DNA from: Pseudobdellovibrionaceae bacterium
GTDB lineage: Bacteria; Bdellovibrionota; Bdellovibrionia; Bdellovibrionales; UBA1609
Length of the DNA: 64,000 nt
Reading direction: 5' to 3'
Assembly: GCA_947444305.1 (NCBI GenBank)
Contig: CANEZP010000005.1
Location: forward strand, 39,771 to 103,770
The notes under the pieces are model-generated. The model had not been told where the DNA came from and did no database searches. It worked only from the letters and a program-made list of their open reading frames with translations. Each line of letters opens with the position of its first letter. The stretch's first letter is position 1. Below, one piece after another: positions 16,483 to 24,416 of the stretch. The translations under genes and the position numbers were made by a program.

Positions 16483-17280
16483 ATGAATCACAAGTTAAGC
16501 GGCGTCAAGGTAGGTTCGGGCACCATCGGCACAGGCACCTTCTCGGTTTGGGCGGGGCCGTGCTCCGTTGAATCTGCCGAACAATTTGCGAAAACTGCGG
16601 CCCTCGTTAAACGCTTCGGCGGAGTGGGTTTGCGTGGTGGGTTATTCAAGCTACGTACCGACCCCACCGCGTTCCAAGGTTTGGGCCGCGAGGCCTACGA
16701 CATCGCCAAAAAAGTAAAAGCCGACGTCGCCTTGCCCTTCGTTTCCGAGATCACCGATCCCCGTCAAATCAGCGATCTCCTCGACGTGGTCGATATGTTT
16801 CAAGTCGGTTCGCGCAATATGCACAACTACGCGCTTCTCAAAGAACTCGGGCAAACTAAAAAGCCGATTTTGTTGAAGCGTGGTTTCGCCGCGACCTTCA
16901 AAGAATGGATGCTCGCCGCCGATTACATTTTTAAGGGCGGCAACGAAGCTATCGTCTTGTGCGAGCGCGGTATCCGCACGTTCGAAACAAGCACGCGCAA
17001 CACTTTCGATATCAACTCAATTGCTTTAGCCAAGATTGAAACTCCGTTTCCCGTCATCGCCGATCCTTCGCACGGTACAGGCCGCGCGGATTTGGTCGTG
17101 CCCATTTCGCTCGCCGCCGCGGCCGCAGGCGCCGATGGTCTGCTGATCGAAGTGCACCCCGACCCCGCCACCGCCAAGTCCGACGGCAACCAGTCGCTGA
17201 CCTTCGCGCAGTACGAAACGCTGATGACAAAACTTCCGAAGTTGCTTAATGCTTTGGACCGAAAGATGGCGGTGATCTGA
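16483..17280 (+). CDS. aroF: 3-Deoxy-7-phosphoheptulonate (DAHP) synthase, KDO8PS-like type
   Basis: First enzyme of the shikimate pathway: condenses PEP and erythrose-4-phosphate. It belongs to the type I-beta class without a regulatory domain: WAGPCSVES, LRGGLFKLRTDP, PFVSEITD, FQVGSRNMHN, KPILLKRGF, CERGIRTFE and DPSHGTGR. The ATG at 16483 has AGGGAAG upstream and gives 265 residues, the family's usual length. The frame also opens at ATG 16417, which would leave no promoter space before menF. No ACT or chorismate-mutase domain is attached. It forms an operon with menG. Confidence 0.92.
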   Translation: MNHKLSGVKVGSGTIGTGTFSVWAGPCSVESAEQFAKTAALVKRFGGVGLRGGLFKLRTDPTAFQGLGREAYDIAKKVKADVALPFVSEITDPRQISDLLDVVDMFQVGSRNMHNYALLKELGQTKKPILLKRGFAATFKEWMLAADYIFKGGNEAIVLCERGIRTFETSTRNTFDINSIALAKIETPFPVIADPSHGTGRADLVVPISLAAAAAGADGLLIEVHPDPATAKSDGNQSLTFAQYETLMTKLPKLLNALDRKMAVI

Positions 17281-18008
17281 TGCAACACGAAGGACCCAAG
17301 GCCGAAGAAATCAAAAATCTGTTCGCGGCGGTGGCCACCGGCTACGACAAAGCCAACGACGCAATGACCTTGGGGCTTGCCCACTTGTGGCGGCGTAAAC
17401 TTGTTGCGTGGAGTGGCGCAAAAGCCGGCGATCAAGTCTTAGACTGCGCGACCGGCACCGGCGATCTCGCACTTGAATTCAAACGCAGCGTGGGCACCAC
17501 GGGTAAAGTCTTAGGCACCGACTTTTGCGCCGAGATGCTCGAGCTCGCACCGCCCAAGGCTAAAAAGGCCGGCCTCGACATCGATTTCCAAATCGCCGAC
17601 GCCATGAATTTACAATTCGCCGACAAACGCTTCGACATCGCTTCGATCGCCTACGGAATCCGCAACGTTGCCGATCCCGAAAAAGCATTGAGCGAGATGG
17701 CCCGGGTCGTTAAACCCGGCGGCCGCGTGATGATCTTAGAAACCGGCGACTCGCCCGATCACGCCCTTCGCCCCTTCTTTGATTTTTACTTCCGCAAGGT
17801 GATTCCGCGCGTGGGCGGCTGGGTCACCGGCAAGCGTTTCGCGTACGAATACCTGAACAATTCGTCGCGCGGTTTCCCGAGCCGGGACCGCTTCCTCGAA
17901 TTGATGAAGAACACCGGCCGCTACGAAGATCTCGAGTTCCGCGTTTTATTCGGCGGCGCAAGCTTCATCTACCGCGGCGTCGTAAAATCGAAACCCACGA
18001 TCAACTAA
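17280..18008 (+). CDS. menG: Demethylmenaquinone methyltransferase
   Basis: SAM-dependent C-methyltransferase for the last step of menaquinone synthesis (UbiE/MenG/Coq5 family). Motifs: VATGYDKANDAMTLG, SAM-binding LDCATGTGDLA, family signature YGIRNVADPEKAL, RVVKPGGRV and the YEYLNNSSRGFPSRD region near the C-terminus. The ATG overlaps the DAHP synthase stop by one base (TGATG). Length is 242. No ubiquinone genes are visible, so MenG rather than UbiE is the likely role. Confidence 0.94.
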   Translation: MQHEGPKAEEIKNLFAAVATGYDKANDAMTLGLAHLWRRKLVAWSGAKAGDQVLDCATGTGDLALEFKRSVGTTGKVLGTDFCAEMLELAPPKAKKAGLDIDFQIADAMNLQFADKRFDIASIAYGIRNVADPEKALSEMARVVKPGGRVMILETGDSPDHALRPFFDFYFRKVIPRVGGWVTGKRFAYEYLNNSSRGFPSRDRFLELMKNTGRYEDLEFRVLFGGASFIYRGVVKSKPTIN

Positions 18009-18224
18009 CCTATCCTCGTTAAAAGACGATCCTCCACGCCCACACGTGGAGTTCCGAGCATTCCCTTCTCCCCCTAAATATAAACTCCCAAGCATTCAAG
18101 TCTTCACGCCGCGGACGGCGTGAAGAAGGCCCTCACACGGATGGTCACCCTCCCGCACAACAAAATCAGCCTCCTCGAAGACGAAAGCTGACAAAAGACC
18201 CCACCGAAATACCATCGGTCACGA
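18009..18224. other. Intergenic region with two hairpins before the Y1 transposase
   Basis: Holds two inverted repeats. At 18032-18051 there are 7-bp arms CTCCACG/CGTGGAG with a 6-nt loop. At 18101-18126 there are 11-bp arms TCTTCACGCCG/CGGCGTGAAGA with a 4-nt loop. Neither has a following T-run. Such hairpins next to a Y1 transposase may be its recognition sites, or the first may end the menG transcript. Confidence 0.55.
18101..18126. repeat. 11-bp stem hairpin, possible transposase recognition palindrome
   Basis: TCTTCACGCCG and CGGCGTGAAGA are exact reverse complements around CGGA. It lies about 100 nt upstream of the Y1 transposase start. Size and form fit a REP-type foldback. It does not match the 573-645 pair in sequence, which argues against one shared family. 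Confidence 0.5.
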
Positions 18225-18752
18225 ATGAAGCAGCTCAAACTCCTGAAAGCAGAAAAGAACTTCTACGGCGGCACCTTCCGCAACAAAAGAAAGGGCCGTC
18301 AGGGCAGCCGTCCGCTCGCCACGAAGCATTCGATGCATCTAGTTTTAAGGTCTAGCCAAGCGACGGGCGCAAAATCTTTTCTTAAGCACCGCAAAAAGGT
18401 GCGCGGGATCATCGATCGCTTCGCGAAAAAATACGCGGTGAAGATTCACACGCTCGCGAATGTCGGGAATCATCTGCACCTGCATCTCCAGCTCGCAAAC
18501 CGGTTCACGTATGAAGCTTTTATCCGCGCGGTGACGGGTTCGATCGCGTTGGCAATGACGGGCGCGAGTAAGCTTAAAAAGAACAAAGGAAGATTTTGGG
18601 ACTACCGTCCGTTCACGCGCGTGGTGATCGGATTTCGGGCTTTTTTAGGAGTGCGGGATTATGTCTTAGTCAACCAACTCGAAAGCCAGGGGTTCGAGCG
18701 CGATGATGCGGAAATCGTCATCCGGGAGTTCGGGCCGCGGAGCTCGGCCTAG
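18225..18752 (+). CDS. Y1 (IS200/RAYT-like) transposase
   Basis: A 175-residue protein of the HUH single-tyrosine transposase superfamily, solitary and without a tnpB partner. Seen: an N-terminal strand HSMHLVLRSS, then the HUH motif in NHLHLHLQ (His85 and His87), and a candidate nucleophile Tyr146 in RDYVLVNQ. The short basic N-terminus and lack of flanking IS200-type ends with tnpB favour the REP-associated (RAYT) group, which moves or maintains small palindromes. It is flanked by hairpins on its 5' side. No ribosome site is seen, and expression may be low. Confidence 0.8.
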   Translation: MKQLKLLKAEKNFYGGTFRNKRKGRQGSRPLATKHSMHLVLRSSQATGAKSFLKHRKKVRGIIDRFAKKYAVKIHTLANVGNHLHLHLQLANRFTYEAFIRAVTGSIALAMTGASKLKKNKGRFWDYRPFTRVVIGFRAFLGVRDYVLVNQLESQGFERDDAEIVIREFGPRSSA

Positions 18753-18776
18753 CGAGCCCCCGGTCGGAGCGGCCGA

Positions 18777-20102
18777 TCAATCCGCTTCGCTGGCCGACTC
18801 GAACTTTTCGATCTGAGCGTCGGTCGGTCGTTGGATAAAGAACAAAATAACGATGGCGATCAGCATCGTGCCGGCGATTTTAAAATCTTCGGCCTTCGCG
18901 TGCGCCATCATCGCGACCGTACCGATCACGCCGAGCACGGGCACGAACTGCGGGATGCGCCAACGGGTGACCCGGCGTTTGCTGCGGCGATCATTCTTCT
19001 GGAACATGAACAAACTTGCGTTCATGCACATGAACACCAACAAAACGAAAAGGCTGGTCGCGCGGGCGAGCGAAGCGACGTCGCCTACGTAGGCGAGCAC
19101 GAGAAAAACGACGAAGACGATCGCGATGGCGACCCACGGCGTTTTCGTACGCGCGTGGACCTTAGAGACGAACTTAGGCAGCAGACCTAAATTACCGAGC
19201 CCGTACATCAAACGCGAAGCCATGATGAAATTAAGCAGGGCCGTGTTGGTCACCGCAAACAGCGCGATCACGCTAAAGATTTTTGCAGGGAACCACGGCC
19301 ACGCAATTCGAATGACGTCGACCAACGGTTCTTTCGAAACGGCGAGCTTGTCGGGCGCCATCACGCTGACCGCGACGATCGCGACCAACATATAGATAAC
19401 GGACGCGATTAGCATCGCCAACATTAGGGCGAGCGGAACCGTGCGCTTAGGCTTAATCACTTCTTCGCTAACGTTGATCAGATCTTCGAAGCCGACGAAA
19501 GAATAAAAGGTAAGAACCGCGCCCGACAAAACCAAGGTGGGCGTCAGCGCACCGGCGTTCGGGATAGATTGCACGTCGAAAAGGTTCACCTGGCCGATGT
19601 ACGGTACGCCCGCCGCGATGATGAGAATTAACCCGGTGACTTCGATCACCGTGCAAATCGTGTTTGCCCACATTGATTGTTTAATCCCGGCAAAAACAAT
19701 CCCCGCCAGCAATAAACAGAATCCAAGGATACCGATCCATACGGGAATGAAATCGAGCATGCCGTTGAGGTAGCCGGAAAAAATATTTGCGGCGGCGGCC
19801 ATCGAAGTCAGACCCGAAGCCATGGTGGCCATGCCCGCGACGAACGCCAGGAACGGGTTTCGGAAAGCCTTCCAGATGATAAAGGAACTACCGGCCGCGC
19901 GCGGGTAACGTGCGCCGAGGGCGGCGTAACAAAGCCCCGTTAACAACGCGAGCAAAAAGCTGACGAGAAACGCGAGCCATACGAAGTTGCCGAGCTGGCC
20001 CGCCGCTTTACCGACGAGGCCGTAAATGCCCGAACCTAATATATCGCCCACTCCGTAAAGAGTGAGCGCGAATAATCCAATGTGCCTTTGAAGCTTCGAC
20101 AT
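18777..20102 (-). CDS. APC-family amino-acid permease
   Basis: A 441-residue inner-membrane transporter with about 12 hydrophobic segments. The first segment has the family's substrate loop (GVGDILGSGIYGLVG). LGARYPRAAGSS and the later TFYSFVGFEDLINVSEEV are typical of APC-superfamily permeases. Substrate cannot be read. It lies downstream of aroC and the XRE gene on the same strand. A role in aromatic amino-acid uptake would fit the neighbourhood but is only a guess. Confidence 0.85.
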   Translation of the reverse strand: MSKLQRHIGLFALTLYGVGDILGSGIYGLVGKAAGQLGNFVWLAFLVSFLLALLTGLCYAALGARYPRAAGSSFIIWKAFRNPFLAFVAGMATMASGLTSMAAAANIFSGYLNGMLDFIPVWIGILGFCLLLAGIVFAGIKQSMWANTICTVIEVTGLILIIAAGVPYIGQVNLFDVQSIPNAGALTPTLVLSGAVLTFYSFVGFEDLINVSEEVIKPKRTVPLALMLAMLIASVIYMLVAIVAVSVMAPDKLAVSKEPLVDVIRIAWPWFPAKIFSVIALFAVTNTALLNFIMASRLMYGLGNLGLLPKFVSKVHARTKTPWVAIAIVFVVFLVLAYVGDVASLARATSLFVLLVFMCMNASLFMFQKNDRRSKRRVTRWRIPQFVPVLGVIGTVAMMAHAKAEDFKIAGTMLIAIVILFFIQRPTDAQIEKFESASEAD

Positions 20103-20158
20103 CCGGCTACGGTAGCACCCGGATGTGAATTCGCGAACAATTGTTTTTTGAAGCTTTG

Positions 20159-20446
20159 TTAGTTGAGTTTGTTAGAGCGTTTGAAAACGCGGAGTAAGCT
20201 GACTTTTTCTTCAGAGAGAAAAAGTTCGAGAACTTGATCGGTCGAGAGTCTGTAGAGTTTTTTGATTCTAGGAAGTTTTTGAACGGGAAAGCGGCAGCGG
20301 CCACGTTCAACGTTCGAAATAAATTGCGGCGTGGAGTAACCGAGCTGATCCGAAACGTCGCGCTGAGTGAGCCCGACTTTTTCGCGCAGGGTTTTCCATT
20401 GATTGCCATTAACTCTAGAACTGGTTCGGTTTGATTTGGTATTCAT
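20159..20446 (-). CDS. XRE-family HTH regulator
   Basis: A 95-residue DNA-binding protein. The Cro/CI-type helix-turn-helix is clear at about residues 19-70 (REKVGLTQRDVSDQLG, YSTPQFISNVERGR, LPRIKKLYRLS). A basic N-terminal arm precedes it and a leucine-rich tail follows. It begins 16 nt after the aroC stop on the same strand, so it could report on or feed back to the aro operon, or control the permease 56 nt downstream. No clear ribosome site. Confidence 0.85.
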   Translation of the reverse strand: MNTKSNRTSSRVNGNQWKTLREKVGLTQRDVSDQLGYSTPQFISNVERGRCRFPVQKLPRIKKLYRLSTDQVLELFLSEEKVSLLRVFKRSNKLN

Positions 20447-20462
20447 AGTTCGAACGGAATTA

Positions 20463-21497
20463 TCATACCCGGTCGAGCCTTGCCAGAAGTATTTGATCCG
20501 CGAGCACTAACCACGTCATCGCCTCAAGAACGGGCACCGCTCTCGGAACAATGCACGGATCGTGTCTCCCTTTCTTTGCAACTTCTAAACGGGAAGAGGT
20601 TGGTTTGAAAGCGACGCGCATCGTGATCGGTTCACCACTCGAGATTCCGCCCCGGATTCCGCCGTAGTCTTGGTCGACGTCATGAAATTCTTTCCCCGAT
20701 TTTTCGGCCGCGGCGAAACCTTGTCCCACTTCAACACCGCAAGTGGCGCCGATGCTTAAGAAAGCTGAACTTAACTCTGATTTTAATTTGTGGAATACAG
20801 GTTGACCTAAGCCCTTAGGTAAACCAATCAGCCTCATATAGGCCTTGCCACCGTAGCTCTCGCCGGTTTCGCGAGCGCGCGACAGCATCAATTCCATATC
20901 TTCATTTTTTTCTTCGGACGGGCAGCGGAGCGAAAATTCATCGGCGTGCCACGGGTCTGTTTCTAAAGCTTCGGCCGCGTCGAGCGCTTCGGCGTCGGTC
21001 ATGCCGATCACCCCGATGTTCTGCACGAACGCAATTACGCTGGCTTCCGGGTAAAGCTGTTGCACGAACATGCGCGCGACCGCGCCGCCGATTACGCGGC
21101 TGACCGTTTCTCGTCCGGACGCCCGGCCGCTGCCCCTCGGATCCGAATGTCCGTACTTATCGGCCCAAAGGTCGGTGGCGTGCCCCTGACGCTTCTCTAA
21201 AGTTTTTTTGTCGTAGTCTTGCGAGCGGGCATCTTCGTTGAAAATCACGGCGCCGATGGGCGTGCCTAATGTCTTGCCCTCGTAAACGCCGGACAAGATT
21301 TGTACGAGATCCTTTTCGGCCCGCGCGGAGACGTTCGGACCGCTCCCCGGCCGGCGGCGTTCGAGCGAACGATTGAGCATATCTTGCTGCCAAACGACGC
21401 CCGCGGGGCAACCGTCGATCACCGCACCCATCGCGGGTCCGTGGCTTTCGCCGAAAGTGTTCAAACAAAATACGCGGCCGAACTGATTGCCTCTCAA
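20463..21497 (-). CDS. aroC: Chorismate synthase
   Basis: Final shikimate step: converts EPSP to chorismate, using reduced flavin. Strong family signatures: GNQFGRVF, NTFGESHGPAMG, RRRPGSG, GTPIGAVI, YGHSDPRGSGRASGRETVSRV, EVGQGF and GGIRGGISSGEPI. Length 344 is normal. The start is a TTG preceded by AAGGGG. It follows the AroK-AroD-AroE fusion by 10 nt, completing the aroB-aroA-aroKDE-aroC operon. Confidence 0.96.
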   Translation of the reverse strand: MRGNQFGRVFCLNTFGESHGPAMGAVIDGCPAGVVWQQDMLNRSLERRRPGSGPNVSARAEKDLVQILSGVYEGKTLGTPIGAVIFNEDARSQDYDKKTLEKRQGHATDLWADKYGHSDPRGSGRASGRETVSRVIGGAVARMFVQQLYPEASVIAFVQNIGVIGMTDAEALDAAEALETDPWHADEFSLRCPSEEKNEDMELMLSRARETGESYGGKAYMRLIGLPKGLGQPVFHKLKSELSSAFLSIGATCGVEVGQGFAAAEKSGKEFHDVDQDYGGIRGGISSGEPITMRVAFKPTSSRLEVAKKGRHDPCIVPRAVPVLEAMTWLVLADQILLARLDRV

Positions 21498-21507
21498 AAC
21501 TTGCCCC

Positions 21508-23244
21508 TTAAGTTTTTTCGTTAAGCCAAAATGTGCGTTGAAATCCGGCCTGTAGCTTAAACATTTTCAAGCCCGATTGATAGGGCAAGTTGCGCATCAC
21601 CGCCCACTCGAGTCCCGGCGAATCGTCGGCGTAATTAAGATCTAGCACCAAACCGGCACCGGCCTCTTCGCCCGGAAAGCGGAAGTCACGCGCGCGTCCC
21701 GCAGCCCAAATCAAAACTTTAGCTTGCCCGAAATTTTCGCTCCCCGCGCGAGGCAAGCCCGTGCGTGCGGAAAATTCTTTTAAGTTGGGGAACGCCGCGC
21801 GAACGCTCGAGCGGACTCCCCCGCCGCCCCAAAGCCAAACCTCACCGGGAGTGGCCGCGAACTCGGCGGCGATTTCTTTTAGCGCAAGCACGTCGGTGTT
21901 GTGGCCTTGGATTGTTTCATGTGACACGCGAAGGGTATTTACCGCGTTCAGTTCCTGCGCTTCGGGCGTGAGCGAGCCGCAAATCTGAAACGCCGCCTTC
22001 TTTAACGGCGCGGTGACCGCCGCGTGCGTGAGCCCGAGCTTTCTTAAGAACGAAAAAGCCACGGCGAACTCATCTTCGTTCACCGGTATCGCCACGAAGG
22101 GCATGCCCCGTTCTTTAAAAAAATCTAAATGCTCGACCGGGGAACGGCTATGGCCGACCGGTGAACCGAGCACCGCCGCGAAGTGGTGATTGAGTTCCGG
22201 TTGTAAACGCATTTGCCAATAAAGCGGCTGATCGGCGGCACTGCCTTCGTCTTCGCGGTAAAAGTGTACCGGCATCCTTGCGCCGAACAATGAGCGATAC
22301 CAACGCCAGCGCCCGTCTTTGGACCGAGGTAAAAACGCGCGCTTTTGCGGATCCCGCAACCACCAGTCGTGACCTAATTCCAGCTCCTCGAAGCTGTCGA
22401 TGTTGACGGCCAACTTGTAGATCTCCGCGCGCAAGCTCCCGAACTTTTTGAAACTGTTGGCCAGCGTCCCGTCCCGCTCGTGAAGTGAAAGGATTTGCGC
22501 CGGCGCCGGCGGCGGTCCGAGCTCGAGGGCCCAGTCGCTCGGTCCTTGCGCGATTCGGCCCGGCGCCGTACGAACCGAACTCAGAATTTTTTCCGCCGGT
22601 AATAGCTCGTTCGCCCGGCTCATCTGTACGGCGGTCAAAACATCGTCGCGAAGCTCCCAACGACGCGTGCCCCACGTCTTCCGTTTTTCGATAAAAGCAT
22701 CGCCGCCGCGAAAGTGCGCCGGCAATAACGTGAAATCAAAAGGCAAAAAAATCGCGTGCGATTTCAAGACGAAGTCTTCGAGCCCACCCGCGTAACCTTC
22801 GGGCAAAACGAGTTGTTCGTGAGCCCAGGCCCTGAACCGGTGCTCACGAATATGGTAGCGGTGCATGTATTCCGCGTGCGGCGTAAGCGATGGGTTCAGC
22901 CGCGGCCGTCCAAGAAACGACCGGCCCGAGCCGTCGCTTTCGCGGCGTAACCAGAGGACACGCGCCTCTTTCGGCATCGGTCCTTCGAATCCGGCGCCGA
23001 GCGCGATGATTTTGTGACTGCCCTCTTCCGCCATGAGCGCGGCGAAAGTTTTTTTCTCGGCCACCCGAAAAACGGTTTCGCCGTCCGCAAAAAGTTGCGC
23101 GATCGTTCGCCCACCGCGGCTCTCGATTTCTTTGTCCAAATCGTAGAACACCGCGCTTAGCGAATTCGCCCGCGCGTAAACTTTAAGTGATTGTAAAAAC
23201 GCGGACTTGCCCGTACCGCGATGACCGATCAAAAGCGTTGTCAC
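21508..23244 (-). CDS. aroKDE: Shikimate kinase / type I dehydroquinase / shikimate dehydrogenase fusion
   Basis: A three-enzyme fusion of 578 residues. Residues 1-160 are shikimate kinase: P-loop GHRGTGKS (7-14), DLDKEIE with the substrate Asp, GAGF, RPRL and the lid-end RYHIREHRF. Residues about 165-350 look like type I 3-dehydroquinase: WELRDDVL, ILSSVRT, the catalytic histidine in SLHER (His255), the Schiff-base lysine in YKLAVN (Lys277), then WYRSLFG and SAADQPLYW. Residues about 355-578 are shikimate dehydrogenase: LGSPVGHSRSP, VTAPLKK (catalytic Lys), NAVNTL, GHNTD and the nucleotide loop WGGGGVRS. GTG 23244 overlaps the aroA stop as GTGA. Domain order equals the C-terminal part of AROM. 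Confidence 0.88.
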   Translation of the reverse strand: MTTLLIGHRGTGKSAFLQSLKVYARANSLSAVFYDLDKEIESRGGRTIAQLFADGETVFRVAEKKTFAALMAEEGSHKIIALGAGFEGPMPKEARVLWLRRESDGSGRSFLGRPRLNPSLTPHAEYMHRYHIREHRFRAWAHEQLVLPEGYAGGLEDFVLKSHAIFLPFDFTLLPAHFRGGDAFIEKRKTWGTRRWELRDDVLTAVQMSRANELLPAEKILSSVRTAPGRIAQGPSDWALELGPPPAPAQILSLHERDGTLANSFKKFGSLRAEIYKLAVNIDSFEELELGHDWWLRDPQKRAFLPRSKDGRWRWYRSLFGARMPVHFYREDEGSAADQPLYWQMRLQPELNHHFAAVLGSPVGHSRSPVEHLDFFKERGMPFVAIPVNEDEFAVAFSFLRKLGLTHAAVTAPLKKAAFQICGSLTPEAQELNAVNTLRVSHETIQGHNTDVLALKEIAAEFAATPGEVWLWGGGGVRSSVRAAFPNLKEFSARTGLPRAGSENFGQAKVLIWAAGRARDFRFPGEEAGAGLVLDLNYADDSPGLEWAVMRNLPYQSGLKMFKLQAGFQRTFWLNEKT

Positions 23245-24416
23245 GCATCCCAACCCATAATCTTCCAAAACTCAGGCAGGCTTTTGCTAACGACTTCCGG
23301 ATGCAGAATATGAACCGGCAGTCCCGCCGCTTTAAAGATCGCCCCCGCGAAAGCGAGACGGTGATCTTGATCGGAATCGAAGTCGAGAGACTGCGTAACC
23401 ACGACCGGGTCGTCACCGAGAATTTCTAGGCCGTCGGGCTTACGTAAAACTTTGCGCCCAAGTTTCTCGATGATCACGGCCATCGCTTCGAGCCGGTCCG
23501 ACTCCTTGTGCACCAATTGCGGGGCACCGTGGAGATCACTCGGGCCAACGGCCAGCGCGCACAAAGCGGCCAGCACGGGAAAAAGGTCGGGCATCGATTT
23601 CAGATTTACGCGCACGCCGTTCAAGCGCGCGGCTTTCTCTACTTTAAGCCCGTGCGGTCCCCGGCTCAGGGGAACGCCCATGCCCGCCAAAATTTGCACG
23701 AACTGTGCGTCGGGCTGCAAACTCGCTTCCGGAAAATCGGTCAACGTGGCGCGCCCGCTGACCGCGGCCGCGGCGGCAACCGCAAACGCCGAACTCATGT
23801 CGGTTTCGATCACGACTTCGGCGGCGCTCACTTTTTGCCCGCGAGGGATGCGAAAGTCGGCGTCCCAAAAGTCCATCTTCATGCCGAGCTGAATCGCCAT
23901 GCGTTCGCTCATCTTCCAGTAGCCTTCCGAAACTTTACGGCCGCCGGGCGAGACGAATAGATCAAAGGGTAAATCCCAAGCGTTGAGCAAGACACTTGTC
24001 GCAAACTGACTGCTGCGCTCGGAAGGCACGAGCAAAGTATCGCCATGCATCTTCCAGCCTTGGCTTTCGAGTTCTAAGTAGTCGGCCCCGAGCGTCGCTT
24101 GCACGCCGAGTTGTTTCAGAATTTTCAGCAGTTCTTCTTGCGGCCGTTCGAACAATCTTTTTTCGCCGGTGAGCCGGTGCTTGCCCGATTCGCGCGAGGC
24201 CCGCAACGCCATGAAACGTAGAACCGTCCCGGCCGACCCGCACGCAATCGGCGTTCGCTCCCGCAGCGAAATGATCGCCTTTTTCATCAGACGAACGTCA
24301 TCGGCGTCGGAATCGCCGTGGATTTTCAGTTCCGGAAAATAACTTTGCGCCAAGAGTGCTCGGTTCATCATCGACTTAGAAGCCGGCAAACGGCCGACAA
24401 ACGCGAGCGGACTCAA
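23241..24416 (-). CDS. aroA: EPSP synthase
   Basis: 3-Phosphoshikimate 1-carboxyvinyltransferase. Seen: LPASKSMMNRALLAQ at the N-terminus, ACGSAGTVLRFM (the LxxGNAGT-like region), RPQEELLKIL, the ETDMSSAFAVAAAAAV segment, and HKESDRLEAMA near the C-terminal active site, with DHRLAFA after it. TTG 24416 gives a TTGA overlap with the aroB stop and 391 residues. Another TTG lies 12 nt upstream. GNAGT reads GSAGT, and the N-terminal domain is somewhat short compared with the usual 430. Confidence 0.92.
   Translation of the reverse strand: MSPLAFVGRLPASKSMMNRALLAQSYFPELKIHGDSDADDVRLMKKAIISLRERTPIACGSAGTVLRFMALRASRESGKHRLTGEKRLFERPQEELLKILKQLGVQATLGADYLELESQGWKMHGDTLLVPSERSSQFATSVLLNAWDLPFDLFVSPGGRKVSEGYWKMSERMAIQLGMKMDFWDADFRIPRGQKVSAAEVVIETDMSSAFAVAAAAAVSGRATLTDFPEASLQPDAQFVQILAGMGVPLSRGPHGLKVEKAARLNGVRVNLKSMPDLFPVLAALCALAVGPSDLHGAPQLVHKESDRLEAMAVIIEKLGRKVLRKPDGLEILGDDPVVVTQSLDFDSDQDHRLAFAGAIFKAAGLPVHILHPEVVSKSLPEFWKIMGWDA

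Noticed and set aside
20107..20409. A 100-codon frame overlapping the XRE regulator in another frame
   Set aside because: The XRE frame has a clear helix-turn-helix; the other is Asn/Ser-rich and featureless.
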